From: an uncultured Hyphomicrobiales bacterium
GTDB lineage: Bacteria > Pseudomonadota > Alphaproteobacteria > Rhizobiales > Devosiaceae
Assembly (NCBI GenBank): GCA_903842455.1
Contig: CAIMLX010000155.1
Coordinates: forward strand, 1 to 46,159
Direction of reading: 5' to 3'
DNA length: 46,159 nucleotides
The position numbers were made by a program, and so were the translations under genes. Of the stretch, positions 25,519 to 34,254 are shown piece after piece. The stretch's first letter is position 1. Each line of letters opens with the position of its first letter. The notes under the pieces are model-generated. The model did no database searches, had not been told where the DNA came from, and saw only the letters and a list, made by a program, of their open reading frames with translations.

Positions 25519-25544
25519 GGGCGCCGCGACCTGTTGCGGCGCCC
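25519..25544 (+). other. Strong stem-loop between binding-protein and permease genes
   Basis: A perfect 9-base inverted repeat, GGGCGCCGC (25519-25527) and GCGGCGCCC (25536-25544), with an 8-base loop. A T5 run lies before, not after, the stem, so it is not a classical terminator. Hairpins at this position often protect the upstream message or partly terminate, giving more binding protein than membrane subunits; that role is inferred. Confidence 0.6.
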
Positions 25545-25582
25545 CCACTCTTAGCCCATCGCTGATCTGCCGGGACAAATGC

Positions 25583-26542
25583 ATGCTGACTTACATCATC
25601 CGCAGGGTACTGATTATCGTCCCGATGGCCATCGGCATCAGCTTCCTCATCTACCTTGCTCTCGATCTGTCTCCCGGTGACGCGGTTACCCGCATGCTCA
25701 ACCCTGTGCAAACGGTCGACCCCGAACGCATCGAAGAGCTGCGCCGTGCCCTCGGCCTCGATGCCCCGCTCCTCGTTCGCTACTGGATCTGGTTCAGCGG
25801 CGTGCTGCAGGGCAATTTCGGCCGCACCCTGACCGGTGGCGTACCCATCTCCCGCATTCTCATGGAGCGCCTCCCGGCGACCCTGGAACTGTCGACCATC
25901 GCGCTGGTCCTTTCGAGCATCTTCGGCGCGATCCTGGGCACCATCAGTGCGCTGCGCCGCGGCACCACCACCGACAATGTGCTGACCGTTGCGGGCATGA
26001 TCGGCGTGTCGATCCCGGAGTTCTTCTTCGGTCTCGTCGCCATCGTGATCTTCGCGCTCAATCTGCAGTGGCTGCCGGTCGGCGGACGGCTCCTCCCCAG
26101 CTATGACAGCTATTGGGACCACATCCCCAATCTGATCATGCCCTCGCTCGTCCTCTCCATTATGATGACCGCAGGTGTGATGCGCTATGCGCGCGCCGCC
26201 ATGCTGGACGCGCTCAGCCGCGAATTCATCAAGACTGCCCGCTCCAAGGGCTTGCCGGAATGGCGGGTGAACCTCTTGCACGGCTTCCGCGTGGCGCTGA
26301 CCCCCGTCGTCGTCCTGATCGGCTTCCGTCTGCCGATCCTTATCGGCGGCTCGGTCATCGTCGAGCAGGTGTTCCAATGGCCGGGTCTGGGCAATCTGTT
26401 CGTTCTGTCGGTCCGCAACAAGGATCTCCCCACGGTGATGACGATCGCCCTCCTCTCGGTGGTGCTGGTCCTCGTGGTCAGCCTCGTCATCGACATTCTC
26501 ACCGCGATCATCGATCCGCGGGTCCGGCTGGGTGGGGACTGA
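25583..26542 (+). CDS. ABC importer permease, DppB/OppB type
   Basis: A 319-residue inner-membrane subunit with about six transmembrane helices: N-terminal TM (IIRRVLIIVPMAIGISFLIY), a periplasmic loop containing the family segment LGLDAPLLVRYWIWFSGVLQGNFG, then a five-helix core. The EAA-type loop contacting the ATPases is at about 212-236 (SREFIKTARSKGLPEWRV). Standard family length. It pairs with the DppC-type subunit five bases downstream. The importer is of the peptide/nickel/oligosaccharide type, which also includes known sialic acid importers (SatABCD in Haemophilus ducreyi). Confidence 0.92.
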   Translation: MLTYIIRRVLIIVPMAIGISFLIYLALDLSPGDAVTRMLNPVQTVDPERIEELRRALGLDAPLLVRYWIWFSGVLQGNFGRTLTGGVPISRILMERLPATLELSTIALVLSSIFGAILGTISALRRGTTTDNVLTVAGMIGVSIPEFFFGLVAIVIFALNLQWLPVGGRLLPSYDSYWDHIPNLIMPSLVLSIMMTAGVMRYARAAMLDALSREFIKTARSKGLPEWRVNLLHGFRVALTPVVVLIGFRLPILIGGSVIVEQVFQWPGLGNLFVLSVRNKDLPTVMTIALLSVVLVLVVSLVIDILTAIIDPRVRLGGD

Positions 26543-26546
26543 CCCC

Positions 26547-27482
26547 ATGGCCCTCAGCGATATCGTCAGCCGCCGCACCCGCCTCGATCGCCAGTTCGAC
26601 CAGCTTCGCAGGCTCGAGGAAGCCGGCAAGCTGAAGCCGGCCAGCGGCAGCCGCGTAGTCCGCAAATTCCTCAACAACCGCCTCGCCGTGATCGGGCTGG
26701 TGGTGTTCACGCTCATCCTCCTCGCCTCGATCTTCGCGCCGCTGCTGACGCCGTGGGATCCGACCAAGATCAACCTGCGCGCCATCAACCAGTCGCCCTC
26801 GTGGGAGCACTGGTTCGGCACCGACAAGACAGGGCGCGACGTGTTCGCCCGGGTGCTCTATGGTGGTCGCATCTCGATCCTGGTGGGCCTCGGTAGCGCC
26901 CTGATCTCGGCGCTGATCGGCGTCATCATCGGCTGCTATGCGGGTTATGTCGGCGGCTGGCTCGACGCTATCGTTATGCGCATTTCGGAAGCCATCATGG
27001 CCTTCCCCGAAATCATCCTGGTGCTGGTGCTGGTGACGATCCTGGGCCAGTCGCTGTTCAACATCATGGCGATCTTCATCGTTGGCGGCTGGTGCGGCAT
27101 CTATCGGCTGGTGCGGGCGCAGATGCTGTCGCTGCGCGAGGAAGAGTATGTGCAGTCGCTGCGCAGTTTCGGCCTCAACCGGGCGCTGATCAGCTTCAAG
27201 CACATGCTGCCCAATGCGCTCGGGCCGGTGATGGTCAACATCACGCTGTCCACCGCCGCGTTTATCCTGCAGGAGGCCGGCCTTAGCTTTCTCGGCCTCG
27301 GCGTGCCGCTGTCGATGCCGACCTGGGGCAACATCCTCAATGTTGCGCAGGACCTCACGGTGCTGCGCAACAGCTGGTACCTATGGCTGCCGGTGGGCAT
27401 CTTCATTTCGCTGTTCGTGCTCAGCGTGAACTTCATCGGCGACGGGTTGCGTGACGCCACCGACCCAACAGCGCAGGGCTGA
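26547..27482 (+). CDS. ABC importer permease, DppC/OppC type
   Basis: A 311-residue inner-membrane subunit. It has the cytosolic N-terminal tail and first helix (NNRLAVIGLVVFTLILLASIF), the family segment HWFGTDKTGRDVFARVLYGGRIS, and the EAA loop REEEYVQSLRSFGLNRALI. ATG 26547 is preferred (GGGGA upstream, four bases after the DppB-type stop); a GTG at 26532 would overlap. The tail is long and Arg-rich (SRRTRLDRQFDQLRRLEEAGKLK), which is longer than in DppC but not exceptional. Forms the translocation pore with the previous gene product. Confidence 0.92.
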   Translation: MALSDIVSRRTRLDRQFDQLRRLEEAGKLKPASGSRVVRKFLNNRLAVIGLVVFTLILLASIFAPLLTPWDPTKINLRAINQSPSWEHWFGTDKTGRDVFARVLYGGRISILVGLGSALISALIGVIIGCYAGYVGGWLDAIVMRISEAIMAFPEIILVLVLVTILGQSLFNIMAIFIVGGWCGIYRLVRAQMLSLREEEYVQSLRSFGLNRALISFKHMLPNALGPVMVNITLSTAAFILQEAGLSFLGLGVPLSMPTWGNILNVAQDLTVLRNSWYLWLPVGIFISLFVLSVNFIGDGLRDATDPTAQG

Positions 27483-27485
27483 GCC

Positions 27486-28493
27486 ATGTCCGAGATCGCC
27501 ATCAGCGTACGCAACCTCAAGACCTTCTTTTACACCAACCAGCGGTGCAACAAGGCGGTCAACGGCGTGTCGTTCGACATCCACAAGGGCAAGACGCTGT
27601 GCATTGTGGGCGAGAGCGGCTGCGGCAAGTCGGTGACCGCGGCGGCGATCATGCAGCTCCTGCCCCGCCTGTCGCGAATCGAGGATGGCTCGATCACCTA
27701 TCACAGCGACCAGGGCGATATTCACATCGAGCGGCTGCCGCGCAACGGCCCCCAGATGCGCGCCATTCGCGGCGCCGAGATCGCCATGATCTTCCAGGAT
27801 CCGATGACGGCACTGAACCCGGTGTTCACCGTCGGCTTCCAGATCATGGAGAATTTGCTCTACCACACGAAGCTGCGCGGCCGGCAGCTCAAGGACAAGG
27901 CGATCGACCTTTTGCGCTCTATGGGCATTCCGGCGCCGGAACGCCGCGCCGAACAGTTCCCGCACCAGTTCTCGGGCGGCATGCGGCAGCGGGCGATGAT
28001 CGCCATGGCGATGGCCTGCAACCCGAAAGTGCTGATCGCCGACGAGCCGACGACGGCGCTCGACGTCACCATCCAGGCGCAGATCTTCGAGCTGATGACG
28101 ACGCTCAAGCGCGAGCACGGCACGGCGATCATGCTGATCACCCACGATATGGGCGTGGTCGCCGAACTCGCCGACGATGTGGCCGTGATGTACATGGGCA
28201 ATATCGTCGAGGCGGGCACGGTCGAGGACATCATGCGCCGGCCGACGCATCCGTATACGCGGGCGCTGCTCAACTCGATCCCGGTGCTGGGGCGCGGCAA
28301 GAACCAGCGCGTGCTGCCGATCCCCGGCTCGACGCCCGATCCGCTGAACCGGCCCGTCGGCTGCCAGTTCGCCGATCGCTGCACCTACCGGATGGAGGCG
28401 TGCAATGTGATGCCCGCCGAAACCCAGATGACCCCCACCCACCGCGTCATGTGCTGGCGCCATGAGGAGCTCGCCAATGCTCCGCGACAGTAA
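27486..28493 (+). CDS. ABC importer ATPase, DppD/OppD type
   Basis: A 335-residue ATP-binding subunit: Walker [10 protein letters not shown]-loop [11 protein letters not shown], signature SGGMRQR, Walker [13 protein letters not shown], switch His in LITHDMGVV, and the C-terminal oligopeptide-transporter domain with clustered Cys ([14 protein letters not shown]) that in relatives binds an iron-sulfur cluster. All key residues are intact. Three bases separate it from the permease, and its 3' end overlaps the next ATPase by 17 bases, so the pair is translated together. Confidence 0.93.
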   Translation: MSEIAISVRNLKTFFYTNQRCNKAVNGVSFDIHKGKTLCIVGESGCGKSVTAAAIMQLLPRLSRIEDGSITYHSDQGDIHIERLPRNGPQMRAIRGAEIAMIFQDPMTALNPVFTVGFQIMENLLYHTKLRGRQLKDKAIDLLRSMGIPAPERRAEQFPHQFSGGMRQRAMIAMAMACNPKVLIADEPTTALDVTIQAQIFELMTTLKREHGTAIMLITHDMGVVAELADDVAVMYMGNIVEAGTVEDIMRRPTHPYTRALLNSIPVLGRGKNQRVLPIPGSTPDPLNRPVGCQFADRCTYRMEACNVMPAETQMTPTHRVMCWRHEELANAPRQ

Positions 28494-29502
28494 CGACGTC
28501 ATCCTCAGCCTACGCGGTGTGAAGTCGCACTTCCCGGTCAAGGCCGGCGTGTTCAAGCGCACCGTCGGACAGGTGAAAGCGGTCGACGGTGTCGACATCG
28601 ACATTTATCGCGGCGAAGTGCTCGGCCTGGTGGGCGAAAGCGGCTGCGGCAAGACCACGCTGGGCAAGACGATTCTGCAGCTGGTGCGGGCGACAGCCGG
28701 CGAGATCGTCTACAGTTCCAAGACCGAGAGCGCCGACCTCAACAAGCTCTCCAACCGCGAGCTCGACCCGTATCGCCGCCGGCTGCAGATCGTGTTCCAG
28801 GACCCCCATTCCTCGCTCAATCCGGCCTTCACCATCTTCGGCTCGCTCGAGGACGCGCTGATCAAGTTCGGCGTCAAGACCAGGAATGCGCGGCGCAAGA
28901 TCGTCGGCGATTTGCTCGAATCGGTGAACATGCGGGCCGAGTACATGGACCGCTATCCGCACGAGTTTTCGGGCGGGCAGCGCCAGCGCATCGGCATTGC
29001 GCGCGCGCTGTCGGTCGATCCCGAGCTCGTGGTCTGCGACGAGGCGGTGAGCGCGCTCGACGTGTCGATCCGCGCCCAGGTGCTGGAGCTGCTGATGCAG
29101 CTCAAGCGCGACCGCAACCTCACCTACATCTTCATCACCCACGATCTCAGCGTCACCGAATATATCTGCGACCGTATCGCGGTGATGTATCTGGGCCGGA
29201 TCGTCGAGCTCTGCTCGTCCGAGGATCTCTACGCCCGCCGGCTGCATCCCTATACGCAGGCGCTGCTGTCGGCCATCCCGGTGGCCGATCTCGATCGGCG
29301 GAGCCAGCGCGTGGTGCTCGAGGGCGATGTGCCGAGCCCGGTGAATCCGCCCTCGGGCTGTCCGTTCCACCCGCGCTGCCGGTTCAAGCAGGACATCTGC
29401 AGCCAGGTCGTGCCGCAACTGAAGCGCTATTCCATCGACGGCCGCGGCGACCATTTCGCGGCCTGCCATCTCATCGACGCACCCGAGGCGACAGTCGCCT
29501 GA
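28477..29502 (+). CDS. ABC importer ATPase, DppF/OppF type
   Basis: A 341-residue ATP-binding subunit with Walker A GESGCGKT, Q-loop VFQDPHSSLNP, signature SGGQRQR, Walker B VVCDEAVSALD (Ala in place of the usual Pro, common in OppF) and ITHDLSV. The C-terminal Cys motif (CPFHPRCRFKQDIC) is present. Start ATG 28477 follows GAGGAG by about seven bases; the frame begins earlier at 28462 but that codon lacks a site. It completes the importer and is followed after 30 bases by the NanA-like lyase, consistent with import coupled to cleavage. Confidence 0.93.
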   Translation: MLRDSNDVILSLRGVKSHFPVKAGVFKRTVGQVKAVDGVDIDIYRGEVLGLVGESGCGKTTLGKTILQLVRATAGEIVYSSKTESADLNKLSNRELDPYRRRLQIVFQDPHSSLNPAFTIFGSLEDALIKFGVKTRNARRKIVGDLLESVNMRAEYMDRYPHEFSGGQRQRIGIARALSVDPELVVCDEAVSALDVSIRAQVLELLMQLKRDRNLTYIFITHDLSVTEYICDRIAVMYLGRIVELCSSEDLYARRLHPYTQALLSAIPVADLDRRSQRVVLEGDVPSPVNPPSGCPFHPRCRFKQDICSQVVPQLKRYSIDGRGDHFAACHLIDAPEATVA

Positions 29503-29532
29503 CGCCGCCCAGTCACGGAGCCTACCCAGAAA

Positions 29533-30459
29533 ATGCCGGTCTTCGATCTCAAGAACGTCCCGGGTGTCATCCCCGCGATGGTGACGCCGTTCGACGAAAA
29601 CGAGAAGCTCGACGAAAAGCGCCTGCGCGCCGTCGTCAACTTCCTCATCGAGCACAAGCTCGAGGGGCTCTACATCACTGGTTCGACCGGCGAGAGCTTC
29701 CTGATGTCGCCCGAAGAGCGCAAGCGTGTCGTCGAGATCACGGTTGAGGAAACCCGCGGCCGCATTCCAATCATCGCCCATATCGGCGCCATCGGAACGC
29801 ATTCCTCGATCGACCTCGCCAAGCACGCCGCGGCGGCCGGCGTCGATGCGATCTCCTCGGTGCCCCCCTTCTACTGGGGATTTTCCGCCGACCAGATCGT
29901 CAGCTACTACACCGACCTCACCGCCTCCACGTCGCTGCCGATGTTCGCCTACAATGTGCCCATGGCAGCGCTCGGCTTTGACGTGATCAAGCGGTTGGCG
30001 CAGATCCCAGGCTTGGTCGGGGTCAAGTACACCGCCTCCACGCATCACGAGATCATCCGCATCAAGCAGGAAATCCGGTCCGATTTCATCGTCTATTCCG
30101 GCTCGGACGAGATGGCGATGTCGGGCCTCGGCTTCGGGGCCGAAGGGATCATCGGCTCGTTCTACAATCTGATGCCCGAAATCTTCATCCCGCTGCGCGA
30201 TGCCGTGGCGGCGGGTGACCATGTCGAGGCTAAGCGGCTGCAGGAAATCGGCAATGCGGTGATCTTCCACTCGCTGCCACGCGGCGGCGTCACCTGCATC
30301 AAGCGCGGTATGGCATGGCTTGGCTGCGATGCGGGCTATACGCGAAAGCCCCTCGGCTCTTATGTCGATGCGGCCGCAGAGGCAAAGCTCAAGGACGACT
30401 TCCGCACCCTGCGCGACGAGCGCGGCCTCAAGGGTGTCGCGTTCCTCGACGCGCTCTGA
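29533..30459 (+). CDS. DapA/NanA family aldolase, N-acetylneuraminate lyase-like
   Basis: A 308-residue class I aldolase of the dihydrodipicolinate synthase superfamily. ITGSTGESFLMS (48-59) matches the GSTGE(A/S)F motif of N-acetylneuraminate lyases; Tyr140 (FAYNVP) and the Schiff-base Lys165 (LVGVKYTAS) are the catalytic pair, with nearly NanA numbering. NanA splits sialic acid into pyruvate and N-acetylmannosamine. The match is good but the superfamily is functionally broad, so a keto-deoxy sugar-acid aldolase is possible. Directly downstream of the importer and upstream of an unknown protein and an FMN oxidase. Of the two DapA-type genes here this is the nearer to NanA. Confidence 0.85.
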   Translation: MPVFDLKNVPGVIPAMVTPFDENEKLDEKRLRAVVNFLIEHKLEGLYITGSTGESFLMSPEERKRVVEITVEETRGRIPIIAHIGAIGTHSSIDLAKHAAAAGVDAISSVPPFYWGFSADQIVSYYTDLTASTSLPMFAYNVPMAALGFDVIKRLAQIPGLVGVKYTASTHHEIIRIKQEIRSDFIVYSGSDEMAMSGLGFGAEGIIGSFYNLMPEIFIPLRDAVAAGDHVEAKRLQEIGNAVIFHSLPRGGVTCIKRGMAWLGCDAGYTRKPLGSYVDAAAEAKLKDDFRTLRDERGLKGVAFLDAL

Positions 30460-30470
30460 GCGGGGCTGCG

Positions 30471-31379
30471 ATGGCACAGGGGCTCCGCAACGTTCTGACG
30501 CTGAACTCGGATCGATCGGTCCGCGACGGCAGCACAACCGACCTTGTCGACGCGATCCGGCGCGGCGCGGATCTCCGCATCGGCACCGCGTTCCGTCACA
30601 ATGAGCATATCGACACCTCCTCGCCCAGCAATGAGCTGATCGAGGAGGTAGCAGAGTTCCGCCAGACGCTACTGCTCGATGACCGCTGGGCGGCCGGCAT
30701 CATGACGCTGCGAATGCCGGTGGAATTACCCGAGGGGTTCGGGCCGCGTCCATCGATGTCGTTCTTCCTCTACAATCAGGATGGCACGCAGGCGATCGCC
30801 CGCCCCTATCTCGACGGCGAGGCGCCGACGGGAGCGCCGGGGTCCTATCCGGTCGAACCCGACCCGGCGATGCCGAAATACCATCAGTTCGACAATTTCG
30901 ACGTCGGCACGAACGGGCCCTCGCACAATTTCGTCTACGACTTCGACAGCTTCCGCTTCCTCGTTAACGATCGCTGGCGCGAAGTGCTGGCGCACGACTA
31001 CGAAGGGCGGCCGAAATCGGGGTCGATCGACGCGCTGACCGAAGCGTTCCTGCGCGGTTCGCCGGTGAAGGTGGCGATCGACAAATTCTGTATCGGCCTC
31101 GTGCCGCCGGACGAAACGGCGCCCGATCACGAGGCCTTCATCCACGCCGGCTCCTGCTACTACTACACCGACCGCAAGCTGTTCATCACCGGCACGCACC
31201 CTGCGGTGCGCGTGAAGCCGGCCATTCCGATGCGCTATGGCACGGGCGGCTGGGATTTCTGCTGGCTGGTGGCGCGGACCGACGGCCAGGTCGAACGCTG
31301 GCGCTGCGATCCGCAAACGCTGAAATTCGACCGCAGCACACATCGCTACGACATGCGCTGGTTCGTTCTGAAGGATTGA
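30471..31379 (+). CDS. Conserved-looking protein of unknown function
   Basis: A 302-residue protein I do not recognise. No signal peptide, membrane helix or nucleotide-binding loop is visible. It looks beta-rich, with several aromatic-rich segments: PSMSFFLYNQDGTQAIARPYL, HNFVYDFDSFRFLVNDRW, SCYYYTDRKLFITGTHP and GTGGWDFCWLVARTDG. Two halves may be similar beta-sandwich or calycin-like units. It is placed 11 bases after the NanA-like gene and two bases before the FMN oxidase, so it is surely co-expressed and probably enzymatic or substrate-binding in the same pathway. Codon and base use match the neighbours, so it belongs to the operon. Confidence 0.75.
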   Translation: MAQGLRNVLTLNSDRSVRDGSTTDLVDAIRRGADLRIGTAFRHNEHIDTSSPSNELIEEVAEFRQTLLLDDRWAAGIMTLRMPVELPEGFGPRPSMSFFLYNQDGTQAIARPYLDGEAPTGAPGSYPVEPDPAMPKYHQFDNFDVGTNGPSHNFVYDFDSFRFLVNDRWREVLAHDYEGRPKSGSIDALTEAFLRGSPVKVAIDKFCIGLVPPDETAPDHEAFIHAGSCYYYTDRKLFITGTHPAVRVKPAIPMRYGTGGWDFCWLVARTDGQVERWRCDPQTLKFDRSTHRYDMRWFVLKD

Positions 31380-31380
31380 A

Positions 31381-32553
31381 ATGGCCAAGCTCGACAAGTT
31401 CCTGACAGTAGACGACTTCAAGTGCGTGGCCGAGCGGCGCGTGCCACGCATGTTCTTCCAGTACGCGGACTCCGGCGCCTATACCGAGAGCAGCTATCGC
31501 GCCAACGGCGACGACTTTGCGAGGATTAAGCTCGAACAGCGCGTCGGCCGCGACATTGCGGTGCGGAGCCTCAAGACCACCATGCTCGGGCGCGAGGTCT
31601 CGCTCCCACTGGCCATTGCGCCGACGGGTGCCGCCGGCATGCAAGCGGCGGATGGAGAGATAAAGGCGGCGCGAGCCGCCGAGAAGGCCGGCATCATCTG
31701 GACGATGTCGACGGTCAGCATCTGCTCGATCGAGGATGTCGCGGCAGCGACCAGCGTGCCGTTCTGGTTCCAGCTCTATGTGCGCAAGGACCGCGAGTTC
31801 ACTAACAAGCTGATCGACCGCGCCAGAGCCGCCGGCTGCGAGGCGCTCGTCGTCACAGTCGATTGCCAGCATTACGGGCAGCGCCACAAGGATGTCCGCA
31901 ACGGGCTGACAGTGCCGATCAAGTTCACGCCGAAATTCCTTGCCGGCCTCGCCCTCAAGCCTCGCTGGGCGCTGAGCATGCTGGGCACACGCCGTCATAG
32001 CTTCGGCAATTTCGTCGGCCATGTGCTGGGCGCGAGCAGTGCCGCTGCGCTTGCCCAATGGATGAGTCAGCAGGACGATCTGACGCTCAACTGGGAAGAC
32101 ATGCCGGCGATCAGGAAGCGCTTCGGCGGGCCCCTCGTGGTCAAGGGGATCCTCCATCCGGACGATGCCCGCGATGCCATCAATCACGGCGCTGACGCCA
32201 TCATCGTATCCAACCATGGCGGCCGGCAGCTCGACGGCGCGCCCTCGACCATCAGCGTCTTGCCGCGCATCGTCGATGCCGTGGCCGGGCGGTGCGAGAT
32301 CTATCTCGACAGCGGCGTGCGGTCCGGCCACGATATGCTGAAGGCCGTCTCGCTCGGCGCGAAAGCCGTCTTCATCGGCCGGCCTATGCTCTATGGCCTC
32401 GGCGTTGCGGGTGAGGCCGGGGTGACGCGGGTCATCGACATCATCCGCGCGGAAGCCGACTCCGCACTCGGACTGATGGGCGAGACCGACGTCACGACGC
32501 TGGGGGCTCACAATATCCACCAGCCCGACCCCCGCTTCAGCGATGGCGTTTGA
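31381..32553 (+). CDS. FMN-dependent alpha-hydroxy-acid oxidase/dehydrogenase
   Basis: A 390-residue member of the lactate dehydrogenase (LldD)/glycolate oxidase family. FMN-barrel landmarks: APTGAAGM (80-87), QLYV (131-134), VTVDC, DVRNGL, K255 (VVKG), the catalytic His279 and Arg282 in SNHGGRQLDG, and DSGVRSGHD with GRPMLYGL at the phosphate end. Such enzymes oxidise L-2-hydroxy acids to 2-oxo acids. A stretch near 196-237 (LSMLGTRRHSFGNFVGHV) corresponds to the variable loop that decides membrane or quinone interaction. It may feed 2-oxo acids to the aldolases here. The next gene's start overlaps its end by 11 bases. Confidence 0.9.
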   Translation: MAKLDKFLTVDDFKCVAERRVPRMFFQYADSGAYTESSYRANGDDFARIKLEQRVGRDIAVRSLKTTMLGREVSLPLAIAPTGAAGMQAADGEIKAARAAEKAGIIWTMSTVSICSIEDVAAATSVPFWFQLYVRKDREFTNKLIDRARAAGCEALVVTVDCQHYGQRHKDVRNGLTVPIKFTPKFLAGLALKPRWALSMLGTRRHSFGNFVGHVLGASSAAALAQWMSQQDDLTLNWEDMPAIRKRFGGPLVVKGILHPDDARDAINHGADAIIVSNHGGRQLDGAPSTISVLPRIVDAVAGRCEIYLDSGVRSGHDMLKAVSLGAKAVFIGRPMLYGLGVAGEAGVTRVIDIIRAEADSALGLMGETDVTTLGAHNIHQPDPRFSDGV

Positions 32554-33223
32554 CAACGCTAAAATCGGTGCCTCGACCATCATCGAGCCCGGCGCCGAGA
32601 TCGGCTTTCGCTACAGCGACGGCTGCGGTCCAGCCCGCATCGGCGCCCATGGCATCATCCGTCGCGGCACGCTGATCTATCGCGATGTCAGCATCGCCGA
32701 CCATTTCCAAAGCGGCCACAATACGACGATCCGGGGCAAGGTGCGCAATGGGCGACTATTGCACCGTTACCAACAATTCGACGCTCGAAGGCCTGATCCG
32801 CCTCGGCACCGGCGTTCGCATCATGTCGCATGTCTATGTGCTGTCGCGGACCTGGTTTGGCGACCGGGTGTTCGTCGGGCCGGGGACGTGTTCCTCAACG
32901 AAAAGCTGCCAGGGCGCGTCGATCGTCCACCGACGCCGCGCGGCGCGACGATCAAGGACGATGTGCTGATCGGCGGGGGCTGCACCATCCTGCCGGGCGT
33001 CACCATCGGCGAACGGAGCTTTGTCGCCGCGGGAACGCTGGTGACCAAGGATATCCCGCCGCGCAGTTTCGTCGTTTGCCGGCCTGCGCGGATCGAGCCC
33101 CTGCCCGCTCATCTCGACCATCCGAAGTCGGCGCATCTGTGGCAACAGCAGCGCGACCTCTGTCACACGGCGGCCGACAATGCCGCCCTCGACTGGCCGG
33201 CGGACTGGCCCGAGCGCTACTGA
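32543..33223 (+). pseudogene. Left-handed beta-helix (hexapeptide) acetyltransferase with two compensating frame changes
   Basis: Reads as a hexapeptide-repeat acyltransferase (GASTIIEPGAEIG, GAHGIIRRGTLIY at the start; IKDDVLIGGGCTILPGVTIGE at the end), a family that O- or N-acetylates sugars. The middle is out of frame: from about 32747 the family-like reading (MGDYCTVTNNSTLEGLIRLG, then VFVGPG) is in the +1 frame, and near 32883-32886 it returns. One extra A in CAATG and one missing G in GGGGACG would restore a single 226-residue protein. Both lie in short homopolymers, so sequencing error is possible; if real, about 45 residues at the centre are scrambled and the enzyme is probably dead. 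ATG overlaps the FMN oxidase end. Confidence 0.75.
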
Positions 33224-34245
33224 GGCAGTTGCACCGAATCGACCAGCGCCCGCGCCGTGCCATAAAACAGGGCTTCACGCTGCGCGGTGCTGAGCCCGAC
33301 CTGCCGCGAGCCGCGCTTCATGGCGCGCAGCTGTTCATAGCGGACGAAGGTCATGCGCGGGTCGCAATGGGCCAGACTCATCGAATGGTTGGTGGGTGAG
33401 AGATAAGCCCAGGCATTGCCGAAGGTGATGTACTTGCCGCGCATCGGCCCGATCATGTCGTCCGAGCCATACATCACCCGATCGACGCCGACACCCATAT
33501 AGAGCGCGTCCAGCGCATCGGAGTCGCAGACCGTCGAGGTGTCGTACCAGACATTGGGCAGGCCGCGCAGTTTGGCCGCGACCTTCTCGATCGCCCAGGG
33601 GGAGTAGCTGCGCGCACAATGTGCCAGGATCCATTTGGCGCCGGGATATTTCTCGCTCAGCCGCACCACATCGGCGATGTTGTCGGGGTCGGCAATGGCG
33701 TCGCGCTTGCTCAGATGCATCATGATGATGAGGCCAAGCCGGTCGGCCACCGCGATCTGGTGCTCCGGCATGAAGTCGGTCAGCCGGCCTTCGACCGCAT
33801 CGCCGGTCGAGGCGTACCAGCGATAGGGTTTGAAGCCGATCAGCCCGGTCCGCCGCACCATTGTTTCGACATCCTCGGCGGTCATCGCCGGGTGCACGAG
33901 CCCAAGCCCCCGCCCCGCATTGCCGCCCTTGGCCACTTCGTCAGCCACGTAGACGTTCGAGCCGTCGAAGTCGCAGGGATGGGGGAATGGAAACGGGAAG
34001 GCCAGGCGTTCCATTTCGCGCCCCGGCATCAGGGCCGCATCGACCTCATCGGCCAGCTCCCACGTGACTTCCGGAAACAGCTTGCCGATGCCATCGACGA
34101 ACGGACCAGTCGCCTTGTTGGGGGCGAGGTCGAAGGCCCAGCGATAGATGTGCGTATGCACGTCGAACACTTTGGCGGGCACGAAGCCATCGAGTTCCTC
34201 GGCCCAGATGCGCTGGTCGAGAGAGGTGAGATCGAGTTCGCCCAT
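33217..34245 (-). CDS. Amidohydrolase-2 (metal-dependent TIM-barrel hydrolase)
   Basis: A 342-residue protein of the amidohydrolase-2 (ACMSD-like) family. Metal site: H30-T-H32 in FDVHTHIY, His in IIMMHLSK, His in ILAHCARS and the late Asp in MYGSDD. Family members decarboxylate or hydrolyse lactones and amides. A lactonase acting on an aldonolactone from the dehydrogenases is one sensible option. It follows the FAD oxidase by nine bases in a two-gene minus operon and overlaps the acyltransferase tail by seven bases. Confidence 0.85.
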   Translation of the reverse strand: MGELDLTSLDQRIWAEELDGFVPAKVFDVHTHIYRWAFDLAPNKATGPFVDGIGKLFPEVTWELADEVDAALMPGREMERLAFPFPFPHPCDFDGSNVYVADEVAKGGNAGRGLGLVHPAMTAEDVETMVRRTGLIGFKPYRWYASTGDAVEGRLTDFMPEHQIAVADRLGLIIMMHLSKRDAIADPDNIADVVRLSEKYPGAKWILAHCARSYSPWAIEKVAAKLRGLPNVWYDTSTVCDSDALDALYMGVGVDRVMYGSDDMIGPMRGKYITFGNAWAYLSPTNHSMSLAHCDPRMTFVRYEQLRAMKRGSRQVGLSTAQREALFYGTARALVDSVQLPQ

Positions 34246-34254
34246 TGTTGGTCC

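Noticed and set aside
23912-26827. A 971-codon open frame on the minus strand opposite the binding protein and permease
   Set aside because: Its composition is rich in Arg, Asp, His and Gly with no domain, and it mirrors the high-GC codon pattern of the well-supported plus-strand genes; it is an antisense shadow.
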